Assembly (NCBI GenBank): GCA_023512835.1
Contig: CM042090.1
Location: 50,264,996 to 50,328,995, forward strand
Source of the DNA: Taxillus chinensis
Lineage: Eukaryota > Streptophyta > Magnoliopsida > Santalales > Loranthaceae
Direction: 5' to 3'
DNA length: 64,000 bases
Under the pieces are notes generated by a model. It ran no database searches and was not told where the DNA came from. It saw nothing but the letters and a program-made list of their open reading frames with translations. Of this stretch, positions 11,899-23,309 are shown piece after piece. Within the stretch, counting starts at the first letter, position 1; the number at the start of each line of letters is the position of its first letter. Both the position numbers and the translations under genes were made by a program.

Positions 11899-12350
11899 AA
11901 CTCAAATCAATACAAATAGATATATGTGGTTTTATTAGGCATATTTTCAAAAACAAAACAAAATAACAAGGTGTAAAAATATTTTTAATTCAAATAAATA
12001 TAATATGGTAATATAGATATTTTTCTTGGTGTTAATAGGTTAATTTTCCAAAAAACAAAAAGAAAAAAAATAAAAGATGTAAAAATGTTTTTAATTCAAA
12101 TAAGTATAATATAGTAATATAGATATTTTTCTTGGTGTTATTAGGTTAGTTTTCCAAAAAAACAAAAAAAAGATGTAAACACGTTTTTTTTATTCAAATA
12201 AATATAATATAATAATATAGATATTTTTCTTGGTGTTATTAGGTTAGTTTTCCAAAAAAACAAAAGATGTAAAAAACGTTTTTTTTAGTTCACATAAATA
12301 GAATATAGTAATATAGATATTTTTCATGGTGTTATTAGGTTAGTTTTCTA
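11899..12350 (+). repeat. Approximately 95-bp tandem repeat in Ogre LTR A
   Basis: Four clear units and one more diverged unit repeat CAAATAAATATAATAT..ATAGATATTTTTC(T/A)TGGTGTTA.TAGGTTA.TTTTC followed by an A-rich run and GATGTAAA. Unit starts are near 11899, 11987, 12090, 12190 and 12287. The repeat lies downstream of the promoter and is not seen in LTR B. Confidence 0.75.
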
Positions 12351-12388
12351 AAAAAACAACAAAACAACAAAACAACAAAAAATGTAAA

Positions 12389-12390
<2 letters not shown>

Positions 12391-12441
<51 letters not shown>
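12391..12441. repeat. (ATT)n microsatellite
   Basis: An uninterrupted TTA/ATT trinucleotide run of about 17 copies, followed by further imperfect copies up to about 12490. Confidence 0.95.
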
Positions 12442-12442
<1 letters not shown>

Positions 12443-13113
12443 AAGCTATTATTATTATTGTTATTGTTATTGTTATTACTATTATTATTTTTGAAATATA
12501 AAATAAGAAAAAGAGACGGTGATAAAAATAGTTTTCTTGGGTATGTTTTCTAATGCCAAAAATAAAACAAACAAATAAACAAAAACAAAAAAATAATAAC
12601 CAAAAGGTTTAGTTAAAAGGAAATAAAAGGAAATAAATAAACTTGTTCTTTTGTGTTTTCTTACAACCACAACAACACAAAAATTAAATTTCTCCCACTC
12701 GCATGCATTCTTTAGAATTACCCATCCACAGGTTCACTTTAGATTAGGAAATCGAATTTCATGTCAAACGTTCACAAATAACTTAGATAGATAAATAAAT
12801 AAAAAAACAAACAACAAAACAAAAAGAAAAAAAGAAAAAAGAAAAAAAAGAAAAAAGAAAAAAGAAAAAAAGAAAAAGAAAAAGAAAAACCTCCTAAGAT
12901 AGGTACTGTAAGGGCGTTATAGGGATACTAATCCTTCCCTACTCGTAACCAACTCCTGAACCCTTATTTGGTAATGTAGACCACATCTTTATTACTCAAG
13001 GTAAAGGATATCCAACTGTACCCCAAAAGCAGTTGGTGGCGACTCTATTTCTCACCATTGGTTTCAGTTTAGCCCATCCCAAGCGGGCCCGGATAAAATC
13101 AAGTGATGACAGC

Positions 13114-13131
13114 TGACGACTCTGCTGGGGA
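13114..13131 (+). other. Ogre primer binding site (tRNA-Arg type), element 1
   Basis: TGACGACTCTGCTGGGGA follows two bases after the LTR end. The undamaged form TGGCGACTCCGCTGGGGA is present at 47739-47756. Ogre elements are known to use a tRNA-Arg PBS. Two changes (G to A and C to T) separate this copy from the other. Confidence 0.75.
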
Positions 13132-13955
13132 ATTCTTTTAGAGAGTTAGGCCTAGAACTAAGAGTAGGAGGTTATTTTTGTTTTTACTCACCTATTTGTA
13201 TATACTTGTGTTTTACATAACTGTTAATTGATTTATACGCTTTTAAAAGCCATGATAGTCATGATTTACTGCTTTTCCTATCTGTTGTATCCATGCATAA
13301 CCCTAGGCCCGGGTTTGTCACAATTTAGGTTAACAAGGTTTATTATGGTCTCCTGTGCATTGATCATTATTCGTAAAGGGGCCTCGGACTCCTCACTCAA
13401 GTTTGAGGTTCTTTTAAGGCTTGTCCTTTTAAGACCCTCTTCCGGTAAATCCCATGGTGTACCGAGCCCTCTACAGAGGAAGTTTGGGAACCAATGAATA
13501 AGATAAGTCTAGCAATAGAAGCCCATTAGGGGCATTAACTCACATATTGTTTGCCCATTTGAGTCTTCCTTTTGAAGGATAGTTTCATCCACATCAGATC
13601 ATGTTGTTTTGTTAATATTCTTATTTGTTCTTGACTGTCTTATACAACTGTTCATATGAATATTATTGTATTACTATTTTTACTAACTATGTCTAGAGTT
13701 TCTATCTTGTTCATAATATAGGGCACATAACATTCCATTCCACTCTATTCACATATTTCCTTGAAAGGCATTAGCCTATTCTATTCCATCCATATTCACC
13801 ACTCAATTTAGGAACAGACACTAGTCCTCATCAGTCCCTAGCCGCTATGCCCTCATTCATACATTTCACATATAAGGGTACATAAGACATTTACATTGTG
13901 TAAACCCATACATTCTCATACACTTAGTACTTACGTCATGTAGATCCATGCATGC
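13132..13955 (+). other. Ogre 5' leader, element 1
   Basis: Untranslated leader between PBS and gag. It is alignable with 47757-49110 of the second Ogre element: GAGAGTTAGGCCTA, GATCATTAT.CG.AAAGG, CTTTTGAAGGATAG.TTCATCCA. It contains one CATGCATGCATG unit (about 13947-13960), where the second element has four. Confidence 0.7.
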
Positions 13956-14282
13956 ATGTATCCCAAAAAAAACAAAATAAAGGATGAGCTTAACACTCTT
14001 ATTGAACCAGATTGTCATAAAAAATCCAAGAACATGGATGAAGACTTATACAATCGGATGGCCAAGCTAGAGCAAGCTCAGATAATGATGAATGCAGATT
14101 TGCAGAGACTGAAATGTCAACTCCATAAGCTGATGGAATTGGTTGAAGGGCTCACCAAGGTAGAATCAGTTGAGAGAAGAACTACTGAACTAGCACAAGG
14201 GGTAAAGCGATCCCATGGACCAGTTTTCTTCCAAAATTCTCATGTCAAGCCAATACCCTCACTGTTTCCTCATAGCCACACT
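13956..14282 (+). pseudogene. Ogre gag, N-terminal fragment
   Basis: The reading frame encodes a lysine-rich start and then a charged, probably coiled-coil stretch (MAKLEQAQIMM...LQRLKCQLHKLMELVEG), which parallels the N-terminal region of gag in the second Ogre element (AKLVNLEQTQQKAYRNL..). A methionine near 14034 is the likelier start. The frame runs into foreign copia sequence at 14283, so the remaining gag, including the conserved retrotransposon-gag domain, is missing. It is a truncated pseudogene, and lineage assignment rests on the neighbouring PBS and leader. Confidence 0.55.
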
Positions 14283-14327
14283 AGTGATAGATCTGCCTCT
14301 AATGAGAACTTAAGCTCTGATACCAAT
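14283..14327 (-). other. Orphan copia PBS and leader stub
   Basis: AGTGATAGATCTGCCTCTA.. through GCTCTGATACCA (PBS complement at 14314-14325) is near-identical to 21616-21659. It belongs to a second, otherwise lost internal region attached to the outer side of the left LTR. Confidence 0.8.
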
Positions 14328-15993
14328 TGATATTCCTAGGTTCCAAGATAGATCTTCTAGGTATACGGGTTTGTATACAAAGAGGGGGATGGATATATAT
14401 ACTTAAAACTATTTCCTTTTAGTTTTAGAGTAGTATGATATCCAAAGGTATTCTACAAAAGTAGTTGGTGTTTTGGATGGTATATTAGTGTCTCATGCAA
14501 TATCAGTTAACAGCAGGTATGTATGAGAAGAAAAAGACAGAGACACACTGATTATGTGGTTCGATCAATGTGATCTACTCCACGGTGGTGAGGATGAACC
14601 TATACTAAGTCTAATCTACTATATACTTTTCGTACAGTAGGGTTTAGCCCTTGTTACAACAGGATTAACTCTCTCTTCTTTATAAATACAAATACAAAAC
14701 AGTATTACTTTAGTACTCACTCACTGTGAAGAACTGTCTAGCGTAACCTGCTCCTACGCATTCAATTGTTTACACTGCTTAACCTTCAACCACTCCTTTG
14801 CCGAAGTTACACACTGTTCGTCGAATGTATGGGGAAGAACAATAGATGAACTCACTGTTATCTTGCTTTCAATCTTCCTCTCTCTTTGTATATCCCAAAT
14901 GAACTACTCTGCGTCTCTTTTGTATCATTTCAAATACGTTCCTTGTGTTCTGCAATATTCTGACGCTATATCAAAGTAAGGCATACTCCTTTTCTTTTAT
15001 AAGCCGGTCGTAGTAGGAAATCCTTCTGCTAGGGTTAAACATGTTTTACCTTTTAATCTTTGCTATTGAAACACGTTTCGCTAGTCTCGAATGACATCCA
15101 CGTGTTTTCCAGCACTTAGCGTACTCAGGAGTGTCGACCGAGTGATAACTTACTTAAACGCGGCCTTCAGTGCATTTTGCTCCAACTAGCCACAGCCTCG
15201 TAGATGTATATGCCCCATAGCTTTGCTTTGAGTCTTTACCTACGGATCTTTGAGTCTAAGTCTTTGAACCTTGAGAATAGATCTTCTAATTCTTCTGCTC
15301 TCTAGCTTTAAAGCTAGGTTAGAATCAGTGCTCAATTGACGTCTCACTCTACGAGCCTTTGAGTTCTACGAGTATTCAGTTTCATGTCAGTTACAGCCTT
15401 ATTCTTCCTTGGCTAATCTTCGACCCTGCGAACTTTGACTCTGCAATACTTCTACTCGATACCCGACGGGTCTTCGAGCCTGTAAGTCTTCGAGTCTCCG
15501 AGACGCTGCTCTACACTTGGGTCTTTGAATCTTCGACCCTATGGATCTATGAGTCTGCAACCTTATGTACCTTCTGTGGTGCTTCGAGCCTGCTAGCCTG
15601 ATGATCTTCGACCCAACACCTTCAAGTCATCTGATCTTCGACCCAGTAATATATGAGTCTCTGAGACACTACTCTACACCTGCGGTCATCGAATCTTCGA
15701 CCATATGGATCTACGAGTCTGCGACCTTGTGTACCTTCCGTGGTGCTTCGAGCCTACTGGCCTGATGATCCTCAACCCGACACCTTCGAGTCATCTGATC
15801 TTTGACCGAGTAATCTATGAGTCTTCAACCCAGATCTTCGACATTGATAAGTACATGGTTAGACTTCGTTTATGAGCTCACTCTAAGAGATTACTCTATG
15901 AAGTTATCCAAGATAGTACGGATCTTCGACCCAACATCTACCTGCGTCCGCATAATATTGACAACAATGACAACCAATAAGATCATAGGAACA
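14328..15993 (-). repeat. Copia 3' LTR (left), with internal duplication
   Basis: It is homologous to 21660-23161 but about 164 bases longer, because a block of about 161 bases (from about 15492) is duplicated at about 15653, whereas the right LTR has one copy. It ends ..AGGAACA next to a minus-strand purine tract. The right half consists of irregular TCTTCGA-type words. Confidence 0.85.
15492..15815. repeat. 161-bp tandem duplication inside copia left LTR
   Basis: GAGTCTC.GAGAC.CT.CTCTACAC through the GTGCTTCGAGCCT..TGATGATC block is present twice with an offset of 161 bases. The right LTR (about 22827-22990) and the fragment at 1-724 carry a single version, so the duplication is specific to this copy. 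Confidence 0.8.
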
Positions 15994-15996
15994 ATA

Positions 15997-16110
15997 ATCT
16001 CCCCCTTTGGAATTGTTGGCAACATATTGGAACATACTCCGAGCCTACGAGTCTTCGAGGCTCTCCCCCTGCATACCTCATACTGTACTCCCCCTACATA
16101 CAGCACACTG
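15997..16110 (-). other. Polypurine tract and two PPT-like copies
   Basis: The minus strand reads CCAAAGGGGGAGAT next to the 3' LTR. Two further AGGGGGAG words occur at about 16071 and 16088, within 100 bases. Only the LTR-adjacent one is expected to prime plus-strand synthesis. Confidence 0.6.
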
Positions 16111-16171
16111 CACTTTTCTTCCCCTTTGCCAACCAATTGCAAAGAAAGAACGGGAACTTCCTGTAATACCG

Positions 16172-17739
16172 TCAGGCATGAGGAGGAAACTTCATAGATA
16201 GCCCACGTCTGTGATGAGCAAACAATTTGATGGATAGAGGTTTGGTGAGGATATCAGCAGTTTGTTCCTGCGTGGGAACATACACCAGTTGCACATTTTT
16301 CTCTTCCACTTGCTCCTTGATGTAGTGGTAGCGATAATCAATATGCTTGGTTTTCGAATGTTGAACGAGATTTTGGCTTATGTTAATGGCACTCTGGTTA
16401 TCACACCAGATATTAAAAGGAATCTCCATATCCACTCCCAAGTTTGAAAGCTGAGTGTTCATCCATACCACTTGTGTACATGCAGCATGTGTAGCTACAT
16501 ATTCAGCTTCGGCTGTGCTGCAGGCCACACTGTTTCGTTTACGACTCAACCATGCAATACACTTAGAGCCCAGATAAAAACTGCAGCCACTGGTAGAATG
16601 TCTGTCATCAATATTTCTAGCCTAGTCTGCATCAGTGTATGCCTGGAGTTTAATGGAGTCCTTAGAGGGATACCACAACCTCATTTCTAATGTACCATGT
16701 AGGTATCTAAGGATCCATTTGATAGCCAGCAAGTGAGACTCTTTAGGATCTGCCTGATATTTACTTGCTTGACACACAGCTTGCATCAGGTTAGGTCTAG
16801 AGGCTATAATATATAAGAGGCTGCCAATCATGCCTCGATATTCCTAGAGCCTTCCTGAGGTCTATCGTCCATACCATACTTCTTTAATAGTTCTTTGGCA
16901 TACTTATGCTGTGATATGAAAATTCCCCCATATGTTTGCCTTATCTGCAGCCCTAAGAAATAGGTTAATTCACCTATGAGAAACATCTCAAATTCATCAC
17001 TCATTCTATTAGGAAATTCTTCACATAATCCTGAGTGACTTCCACCGAATATAATGTCATCTACATAGACTATGGTAGCCAGCTAACCTCTGTCTGAATT
17101 CAGAATATATAGATTATGATCTATAGTTCCTATACTAAAATTCATTCTCTTTAAATACCTATCCAGTCGGCTATACCATGCTTTGGGAGCTTGTTTTAGG
17201 CCATACAAGGCTTTTTTTAATCTACAAACATGTGTCTCATCATTAGCAATCTGTACTCCGTCCGATTGTTCAATATATACTTCTTCTTTTATCAAACCAT
17301 TCAGAAATGCAGACTTCACATCCATTTGATAAACCTTGAATCTCTTATATTTTGCTAATTCGAGAAACATTCTAATTGTTTCCAGCCTTGCCACTAGCGC
17401 AAAAGTTTCATCCACATCGATTCCCTCTATCTGAGAGTATCCTTTGCATACCAGTCTTGCCTTGTTCTTAACAACTTTGCCATCCTCATTCAATTTATTC
17501 CTGAACACCCATTTTGTGCCAATAACATTCTTGTCCTTTGGTCTAGGAACCAACTTCCATATTTTGTTCTTTTTAATCTGATCCAGCTCCCCATTCATTG
17601 CAGTGATCCAGGCTTCATCCTCTACTGCTTCTCCAACAAACTTTGGTTCTATTTGTGAGAGCAATGTAGTAACTCTTGTAAATTTTCTTCTGGTTGTTAC
17701 TCCTGCTTTGGGATCACCAAGAATCTGATCCTTGTTATG
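16172..17739 (-). pseudogene. Copia reverse transcriptase-RNase H, broken
   Basis: On the minus strand the RT part (17720-17083) shows copia hallmarks: [35 protein letters not shown] and [13 protein letters not shown]. The YVDDIIFG box lies just after the end of that open frame (about 17075-17050). RNase H follows (16831-16172) with the AYTDAD acidic site, CSTAEAEYVA and DILTKPL at the C terminus. The chain is split by stops and frameshifts near 17083, 16840 and 16600. RT and RNase H would make and process element cDNA in virus-like particles. Confidence 0.85.
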
Positions 17740-19269
17740 TACACTGGACCATGTCCTTCTGGTTTTCTTACTTGTATCTTCTCCAAAATTGGACTCTTCC
17801 TTCTCTTCCTCGTCAGACTTCTTTGAGTTTGTGTCCTTATTCTTATTTTCCTTTTCATATTCCGACTTTTCTTCTTCCTGAGGTTCCTCTATTTCAAGAT
17901 CTGGACTCTCATCCTCAACTACATTTTTCTTCCAGTTCTCATCAACCTTAACTTCGCTTGAAGTTATGACTTTTATGAGCCTTTGAAGAAATACTCTATA
18001 GCCCTTTGTCTGATATGAGTATCCAACAAAAGTTCCTTCCTTAGATCTGGCATGAAACTTTCCTTTGCCTTGTTCCTTTATTTTTACAAAGCAAGGACTT
18101 CCAAATATTATGAAGTATTTGGTTGTTGACTTCTTTTCACACCATAATCCATAAGGTGTGCATTCTGTTCTTAGTCTTAGAGTTACTCTGTTCAGGAGGT
18201 ATACTATTGTTCTTATTGCCCCTATCCAAAATCTTGCATGTAGATTTGCTTCTAGCAGTAAGGTTCTGCCCATTTCAATGGCAGCCCTGTTCTTCCTTTC
18301 AACAACTCCATTTTGTTATGGAGTTCTTGTTGCTGATAGTTGATATTGAATCTCATGTTTATCTAAATATCTTTCAAAGGCCTCATTTGTGAACTCCGTA
18401 CCCTGATTGGATCTTAAAATCTTAATCCTTCGACCACAGTCATTTTCAGCCATTCTTCTGTACTTCTTGAAGTAATCCAGAGCATGTCTTGTGCTTTAAA
18501 TACATAATGTAGGTTCTCCTGGTAAAGTCATCCACAAATAAGATGAAATATCTCTCACTATTGAGTCCCTTGTTCCTCATAGGTCCGCATAAGTCAGTGT
18601 GCACAATGTTTAGAGCTACTTCTGAACTGTACTCCTTCACTTTATAATGAAATCTAGTCTGCTTTCCATGTAAGCATGCGGATCAGACATGCTCTCTATC
18701 TCTTTTAATATTTGGGATATCTCTAATAGCCTTGCAATTAACAAGTCTTCTCATATTCTTCTGACTTAGATGTCCCAGTTTTCTATGCTAGAGTTCATTC
18801 TCTTCTATCTTTGTTATTTGATAGTTATGGGTCTTGTTTTCATCAATCACATACAAGTCCCCATCTGTCCTTCTTCCAGATGCTACTGTGTTGCCATTCT
18901 CTCTCTTCACTTGGCAACCAGTTTTAGTAAAGGTCACTTCATGACCTGCATCACACAACTGACTGACGGATGACAGATTTTATTTCAACCCTTCAACATG
19001 TAGCACATCCTTCAGTTTGTTCTTACCACATTTGGCAGAGCCTAACCCCTTGATTTTTAGAGAGCTATCATTGCCAAAAATCACTTTGCCAAACTTGTCT
19101 TTGTTCACATCTAACAGTTTCTTCAGATCACCAGTCAAGGATCCACTGTCTGTCCTTGATGTCTGCCTTCAACGATATGAGCCACTTCTTTTTCCTTAGC
19201 CACGTAGACTTGTTTTACTTTAGATTTGAAGCGCTCTTCCTATTTTACTTTAGACTTGAAGCACTCCCC
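17740..19269 (-). pseudogene. Copia protease-integrase, broken
   Basis: On the minus strand from about 19150 the protease neighbourhood (..WILD, then TGDLKK) is readable, but the catalytic DSGCS-type segment between them is deleted (about 19134). The GAG-pre-integrase HRKLGHL motif follows, with a TAG where the family has Trp (18788-18790). Integrase shows HTDLCGPM and FVDDFTRR (about 18600-18530) and the glutamate region QNGVVERKN (about 18310), where a preceding Gln codon is TAA (18316-18318). The C-terminal KARLHFFGYSYQ-like GYS region precedes an acidic linker before RT. The protein cannot be made as one chain. Confidence 0.8.
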
Positions 19270-21514
19270 CTAAGGTGTAGGCTTCACAGTCTTCTGAGAT
19301 ACTTTCACTTCCCTTTTCTCTTGAACTTTGACAGTTTTCTTCTTCTTATTCTGCTCAGGAATAAGTACTTTTTCAAAAATGTTGCATTCACTGCTACACT
19401 TGTCACAAACTTCTAAGTCAGCAAGTTTAGAAAACTTGTTCGTGGAAATGGGCTTTGGTTTCCACCAGCATGAAATCTCTTCATGTCCTTGTTTCTGACA
19501 GTAAGTACAGAAACTTCTCACTGGCTTGTTTATCTCAGTCTGGTACAAGTTCCTTCTTGATGTCTTCATCGCAATTCTAGGAGCTTGCATTGGATACCTC
19601 CACCAACAGAATCTAGCCATGTCACTCCACACTACACAGTAGTAGTAGTGACCCTAAAAAACTTTTGTACATCGGGGATCTTCTTTAAAATAGGCTTGGC
19701 CTTGATGGTTGGCTTCACGGGCTTTCTTTCTTTCCTGAGGGGCACCCGCACATTTGTGGAAATGACATATGCATTAGATTCCTTTACATTCTTGGAATAC
19801 TCAGATTTCTGAAAGCATTTGACCACTCCTGTAGTCTTGGACTCCTTTGGGTGTCTCTCCATCTTCACATCATTCACTCTCTCCATTTTCTTACTGATCT
19901 GGTTCACGTCAATGGTCTTTGTAGGATTGTCATGGAAATCTGAATTGACAACCATTCCCGCCTGCAGTGTTGCCCCTATTTTCTGAGCTTCTTGTGGAGT
20001 GATGAGTGATGTGATCTGGGAACCTCCAGAGGTTGAGGCTTGACTGGCTCTTTCCTTTGAGATCTTCTATTGAAGGCTTATCAGTTCTTCTTCAAGCCGT
20101 TGGATTGTGATGTCTCTGGTGGTAAGTTCTGTGGTAATGTCATCACATATCTTGATTTGCTCCTCTAGTTTAAGCTTTAGGCTGACAATTTCCTCGAAGA
20201 ACTTCTTGGAGTCCCCTAGCACTTTATCCTTCTCCCCTTTGGTCTTTGCAAGCTCTCCCTTGACTTGCTTGAGCTCTCTCTTGACTTGCTTAATCCTATA
20301 TCCTCTTATGCGAATCTCTTCTGTTGCAAGTTCGAGCTCCTCCTCCAGATCAACTTCTTCTTCTGCCTCGTCCTTTTTTGAAGCAGTGTTGCCATTGTCT
20401 ACCTCTATCTTGGCAACAAAGGATAATCTAATAGGCATTCATTTTCATCATCAGATTCAGTAATTCAGCTCATATAATTCTTGTGTGAGCCCTTTTTCTT
20501 CTGTGGAGTTGCTGTCCTTCTTGTGGAACTACTTCTTTGGTATGATGACTTCTTCCACTTTGTGTCCTCCTCATCCGAGGCTTCATCATTCGATTCATTA
20601 GCTTTCACTTTGCATTGAAATGCAAAGTGCCCCCGTTTCCCACACTTGAAACATCTGAGGGAAAGTCCTCCTTTCCATTTCCCTCCAGCTTGTTTTCCTG
20701 CTCCACCTCTTTAATTTTCTAGTGATGTAAGCTACCACCTCATCTTCACCTTCTTCGTTGTCACTGTCCTCTTGTTCTTCGGAGGACTCAACTTCTTGCT
20801 TTATTTTTAATTTTCTCATAGCCTTGAAGGCTACTTCTTTTGATTCCTTGGTTGTGGGTTGAGATGTTGATGTAGATGGCTCTTCATAAGAGTGCAGCTT
20901 CATTTCGACTACAGTTAAACTGCACTGCAGCTCTTACAGCGTCATAGTTTCCAGGTCATGGCTGTTTTCTAGAACTTCCACCCTTAGAATGAATCTCTTG
21001 GGTAGAACTCTCAGCACCTTCTTTACAATTGTATAGTTCTCTTATTTTTGCCATGACTCCTCATGTCATTGACAATCTCTGTCAAACGTACAAAGAACTC
21101 TTGTACACTTTCTTGCTCCTCCATCTTGAGAGCTTCAAATCTCTGCGTGTACAGTTGTAGCCTGGTTTCCTTTAGTTTTCCATCTCCTTGATAGACACTT
21201 TCTAGTGTATCCCATAAATCCTTCATAACCCTACAGTCCATGACCTTTGTGTATTCAGAGTTTGTGAGTGCAGATGTAATAACACTCAAAGCTCTGCTGT
21301 TTAGTTCATAGGTTCTTCTCTCATCTTCGGTGGGTTCTCTGTTGTTGGCAGGTTCTATGAAACCATCTTTGATTACCCGCTCAACATCCATACCCATGGA
21401 CATGAATATAGTCTCCATTCTCGCTCTCCACATCTTGTAATTTGTGCCATCAAAGATAGGCAGCCTCTTTGAATAGTTGGAGCTGGTATTCGGTTCGTTG
21501 ATAGGAATCTCCAT
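19270..21514 (-). pseudogene. Copia gag, long, with two zinc knuckles, broken
   Basis: It starts at ATG 21514 with LPIFDGTNYKMWRARME, the UBN2/copia gag signature. An acidic stretch, a CCHC knuckle (CFKCGKRGHFAFQC, about 20660-20612), a long coiled coil (20438-20067), a basic region and a second CCHC (CTYCQKQGHEEISC, about 19535-19490) follow. Frames change between the acidic stretch and the first knuckle, and stops separate the other blocks. Gag would form the particle and bind RNA. Two knuckles with an intervening coiled coil is long for copia. Confidence 0.8.
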
Positions 21515-21645
21515 TTTATGTGATTACCCAATGAATTCTTGCTTGGTCACTAAGCTGTTAAGCCACAGATCTCAATAACACAAACTTATCGATCTGTGAG
21601 ATTACTTCTTCACAGAGTGATAGATCTGCCTCTAGTGAGAACTTA

Positions 21646-21657
21646 GCTCTGATACCA
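21646..21657 (-). other. Copia primer binding site (tRNA-iMet)
   Basis: The minus strand reads TGGTATCAGAGC two bases inside the right LTR, an exact plant initiator-Met PBS. Confidence 0.9.
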
Positions 21658-21659
21658 AT

Positions 21660-23161
21660 TGACATTCCCAAGTTCCAAGCTAGATCTTCTAGGTATATGG
21701 GTTTGTATACAAAGAGGGGGGTGGATCTATATACTTAAAACTATTTCCTTTTAGTTTTAGAGTAGTATGATATCCAGAGGTATTCTACAGAGGTAGTTGG
21801 TGTTTTGGATGGTATATTAGTGTCTCATGCAATATCAGTTAATAGCAGGTATGTATGAGAAGAAAAAGACAGAGACACACCGATTATGTGGTTCGATCAA
21901 TGTGATCTACTCCATGGTGGTGAGGATAAACCTACACCAAGTCTAATCCACTATATACTTTTAGTACAGTAGGGTCTAGCCCTTGTTACAACAGGATTAA
22001 CTCTCTCTTCTTTATAAATGCAAATACAAAACAGTATTACTTCAGTACTCACTCACTGTGAAGAACTGTCTAGTGTAACCTGCTCCTGCGCATTCAACTG
22101 TTTGCACTACTTAACCTTTAACCACTCCTTTGCCAAACTTACACACTATTCGTCGAATGTATGAGAAAGAACAATAGATGAACTCACTGTTATCTTGCTT
22201 TCAATCTTCCTCTCTCTTTGTATATCCTGAATGAACTACTCCGCGTCTCTTTTGTATCGCTTCAGATACGTTCCTTGTATTTTGCAATATTTCGATGCTA
22301 TATCAAAGTAAGGCATACTCTTTTCATTTATAGGCCGGCTGTAGTAGGAAACCCTTCTGCTAGGGTTAAGCATGTTTCACCTTTTAATCTTTTCTGTTGA
22401 AACACATTTCGCAAGTCTCGAATGACATCCACATGTTTTCCAACACTTAGCATACTTAGGAGTGTCGACCGAGTGATAACTTACTTAAATGTGGCCTTTA
22501 GTGTGTTTTGCTCCAACTAGCCACAACCTGGTAGATGTATGTGCCCCGTAGCTTTGCTCAGAGTCTTTACCTATAAATCTTCAAGTCTGAGTCTTCGAAC
22601 CTTAAGAATTGATCTTCTAATTCTTCTGCTCTCTGGCTTCGAAGCTAGGTTAGAATCAGTGCTCAACTGACATCTCACTCTATGAGCCTTTGAATTCTAC
22701 GAGTCTTTAGTTTCACGTCAGTTACAACCTTATTCTTCCTTGGCTAATCTTTGACCCTTTGAACTTTGACTCTACAACATTGCTACTCGATACTCAACGG
22801 GTCTTCGAGCCTACAAGTCTTCAAGTCTCCGAAACGCTACTCTACACCTGCGGTCTTCGAATCTTCGACCCTATGGATCTACAAGTCTGCTACCTTGTGT
22901 ACCTTCCATGGTGCTTCGAGCCTGCTAGCCTGATGATCCTTGACCCGACACCTTCGAGTCATCTGATCTTCGACCAAGTAATCTACGAGTCTTCAACCCA
23001 AATCTTCGACATTGATAAGTACATGGTTAGACTCCCTCTACGAGCTCACTCTAAGAGATCACTCTACGAAGTTATCCAACCCAGTATGGATCTTCGACCC
23101 AGCGTCTACCCACATCCGAATAATGTTGACAACAATGACAACCAATAAGATCATGGGAACA
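21660..23161 (-). repeat. Copia 5' LTR (right)
   Basis: It begins TGACATTCCCAAG and ends ..GGGAACA. Homology with 14328-15993 covers its full length. It contains initiation-type sequences in its first half and the irregular TCTTCGA repeat field in its second half (about 22560-23110). Confidence 0.88.
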
Positions 23162-23309
23162 ACAAAATTAAAAAATAAAAAAAATAAAAAAAAGGAGATC
23201 AAAAAGAGGATCAAAAGAATAAGCTTCTAGAGAATTCAGTTTGAACTATAGATCATATCCAACCTAGAAAAGGTTTGAGCCTATAATATCTCTTTCTTAA
23301 TAGACCCTT
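23162..23309 (+). mobile_element. Short Ogre internal piece between two insertions
   Basis: After an A-rich run, AGCTTCTAGAGAATTCAGTT through GGTTTGAGCCTAT..ATAT.TCTTTCTT matches about 51428-51515 of the second Ogre element, in the region 3' of gag. It is bounded by copia on the left and SIRE on the right. The last five bases (CCCTT) are the SIRE target duplication. Confidence 0.75.

Larger units (their letters stand above)
10615..13111 (+). mobile_element. Ogre/Tat LTR A, right part
   Basis: It continues LTR A after the inserted element (the first five bases are the target duplication). It holds a 24-base palindrome (10987-11010), a TATA box (TATAAATA at 11041), a leader rich in CCAAAAAAA/TCTCTC, four to five approximately 95-base tandem units (about 11899-12350), an (ATT)n array (12391-12441), and an end block shared with LTR B (AAGGGCG.., CCTTCCCTAC.CGTAACCAACTC, TTGGTGGCGACTC). 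It ends ..GTGATGACA at 13111, just before the PBS. Confidence 0.75.
14283..23161 (-). mobile_element. Ty1/copia element with extra leader stub
   Basis: Two LTRs (14328-15993 and 21660-23161) bound an internal region read on the minus strand in copia order gag, PR, INT, RT, RH. Left of the left LTR, 45 bases (14283-14327) repeat the PBS and leader that adjoin the right LTR (21616-21659). The element is therefore the remains of a head-to-tail LTR-internal-LTR-internal arrangement. No target duplication is visible, and the flanking Ogre sequence lacks the part between gag start and the 3' region. All genes are broken. Lineage within Ty1/copia is not fixed here; a long gag with two zinc knuckles suggests SIRE or a relative. 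Confidence 0.85.

Noticed and set aside
13114..13131. tRNA-like matches at PBS sites as tRNA genes
   Set aside because: Only 12-18 bases match tRNA 3' ends and they directly adjoin LTRs; they are primer sites.
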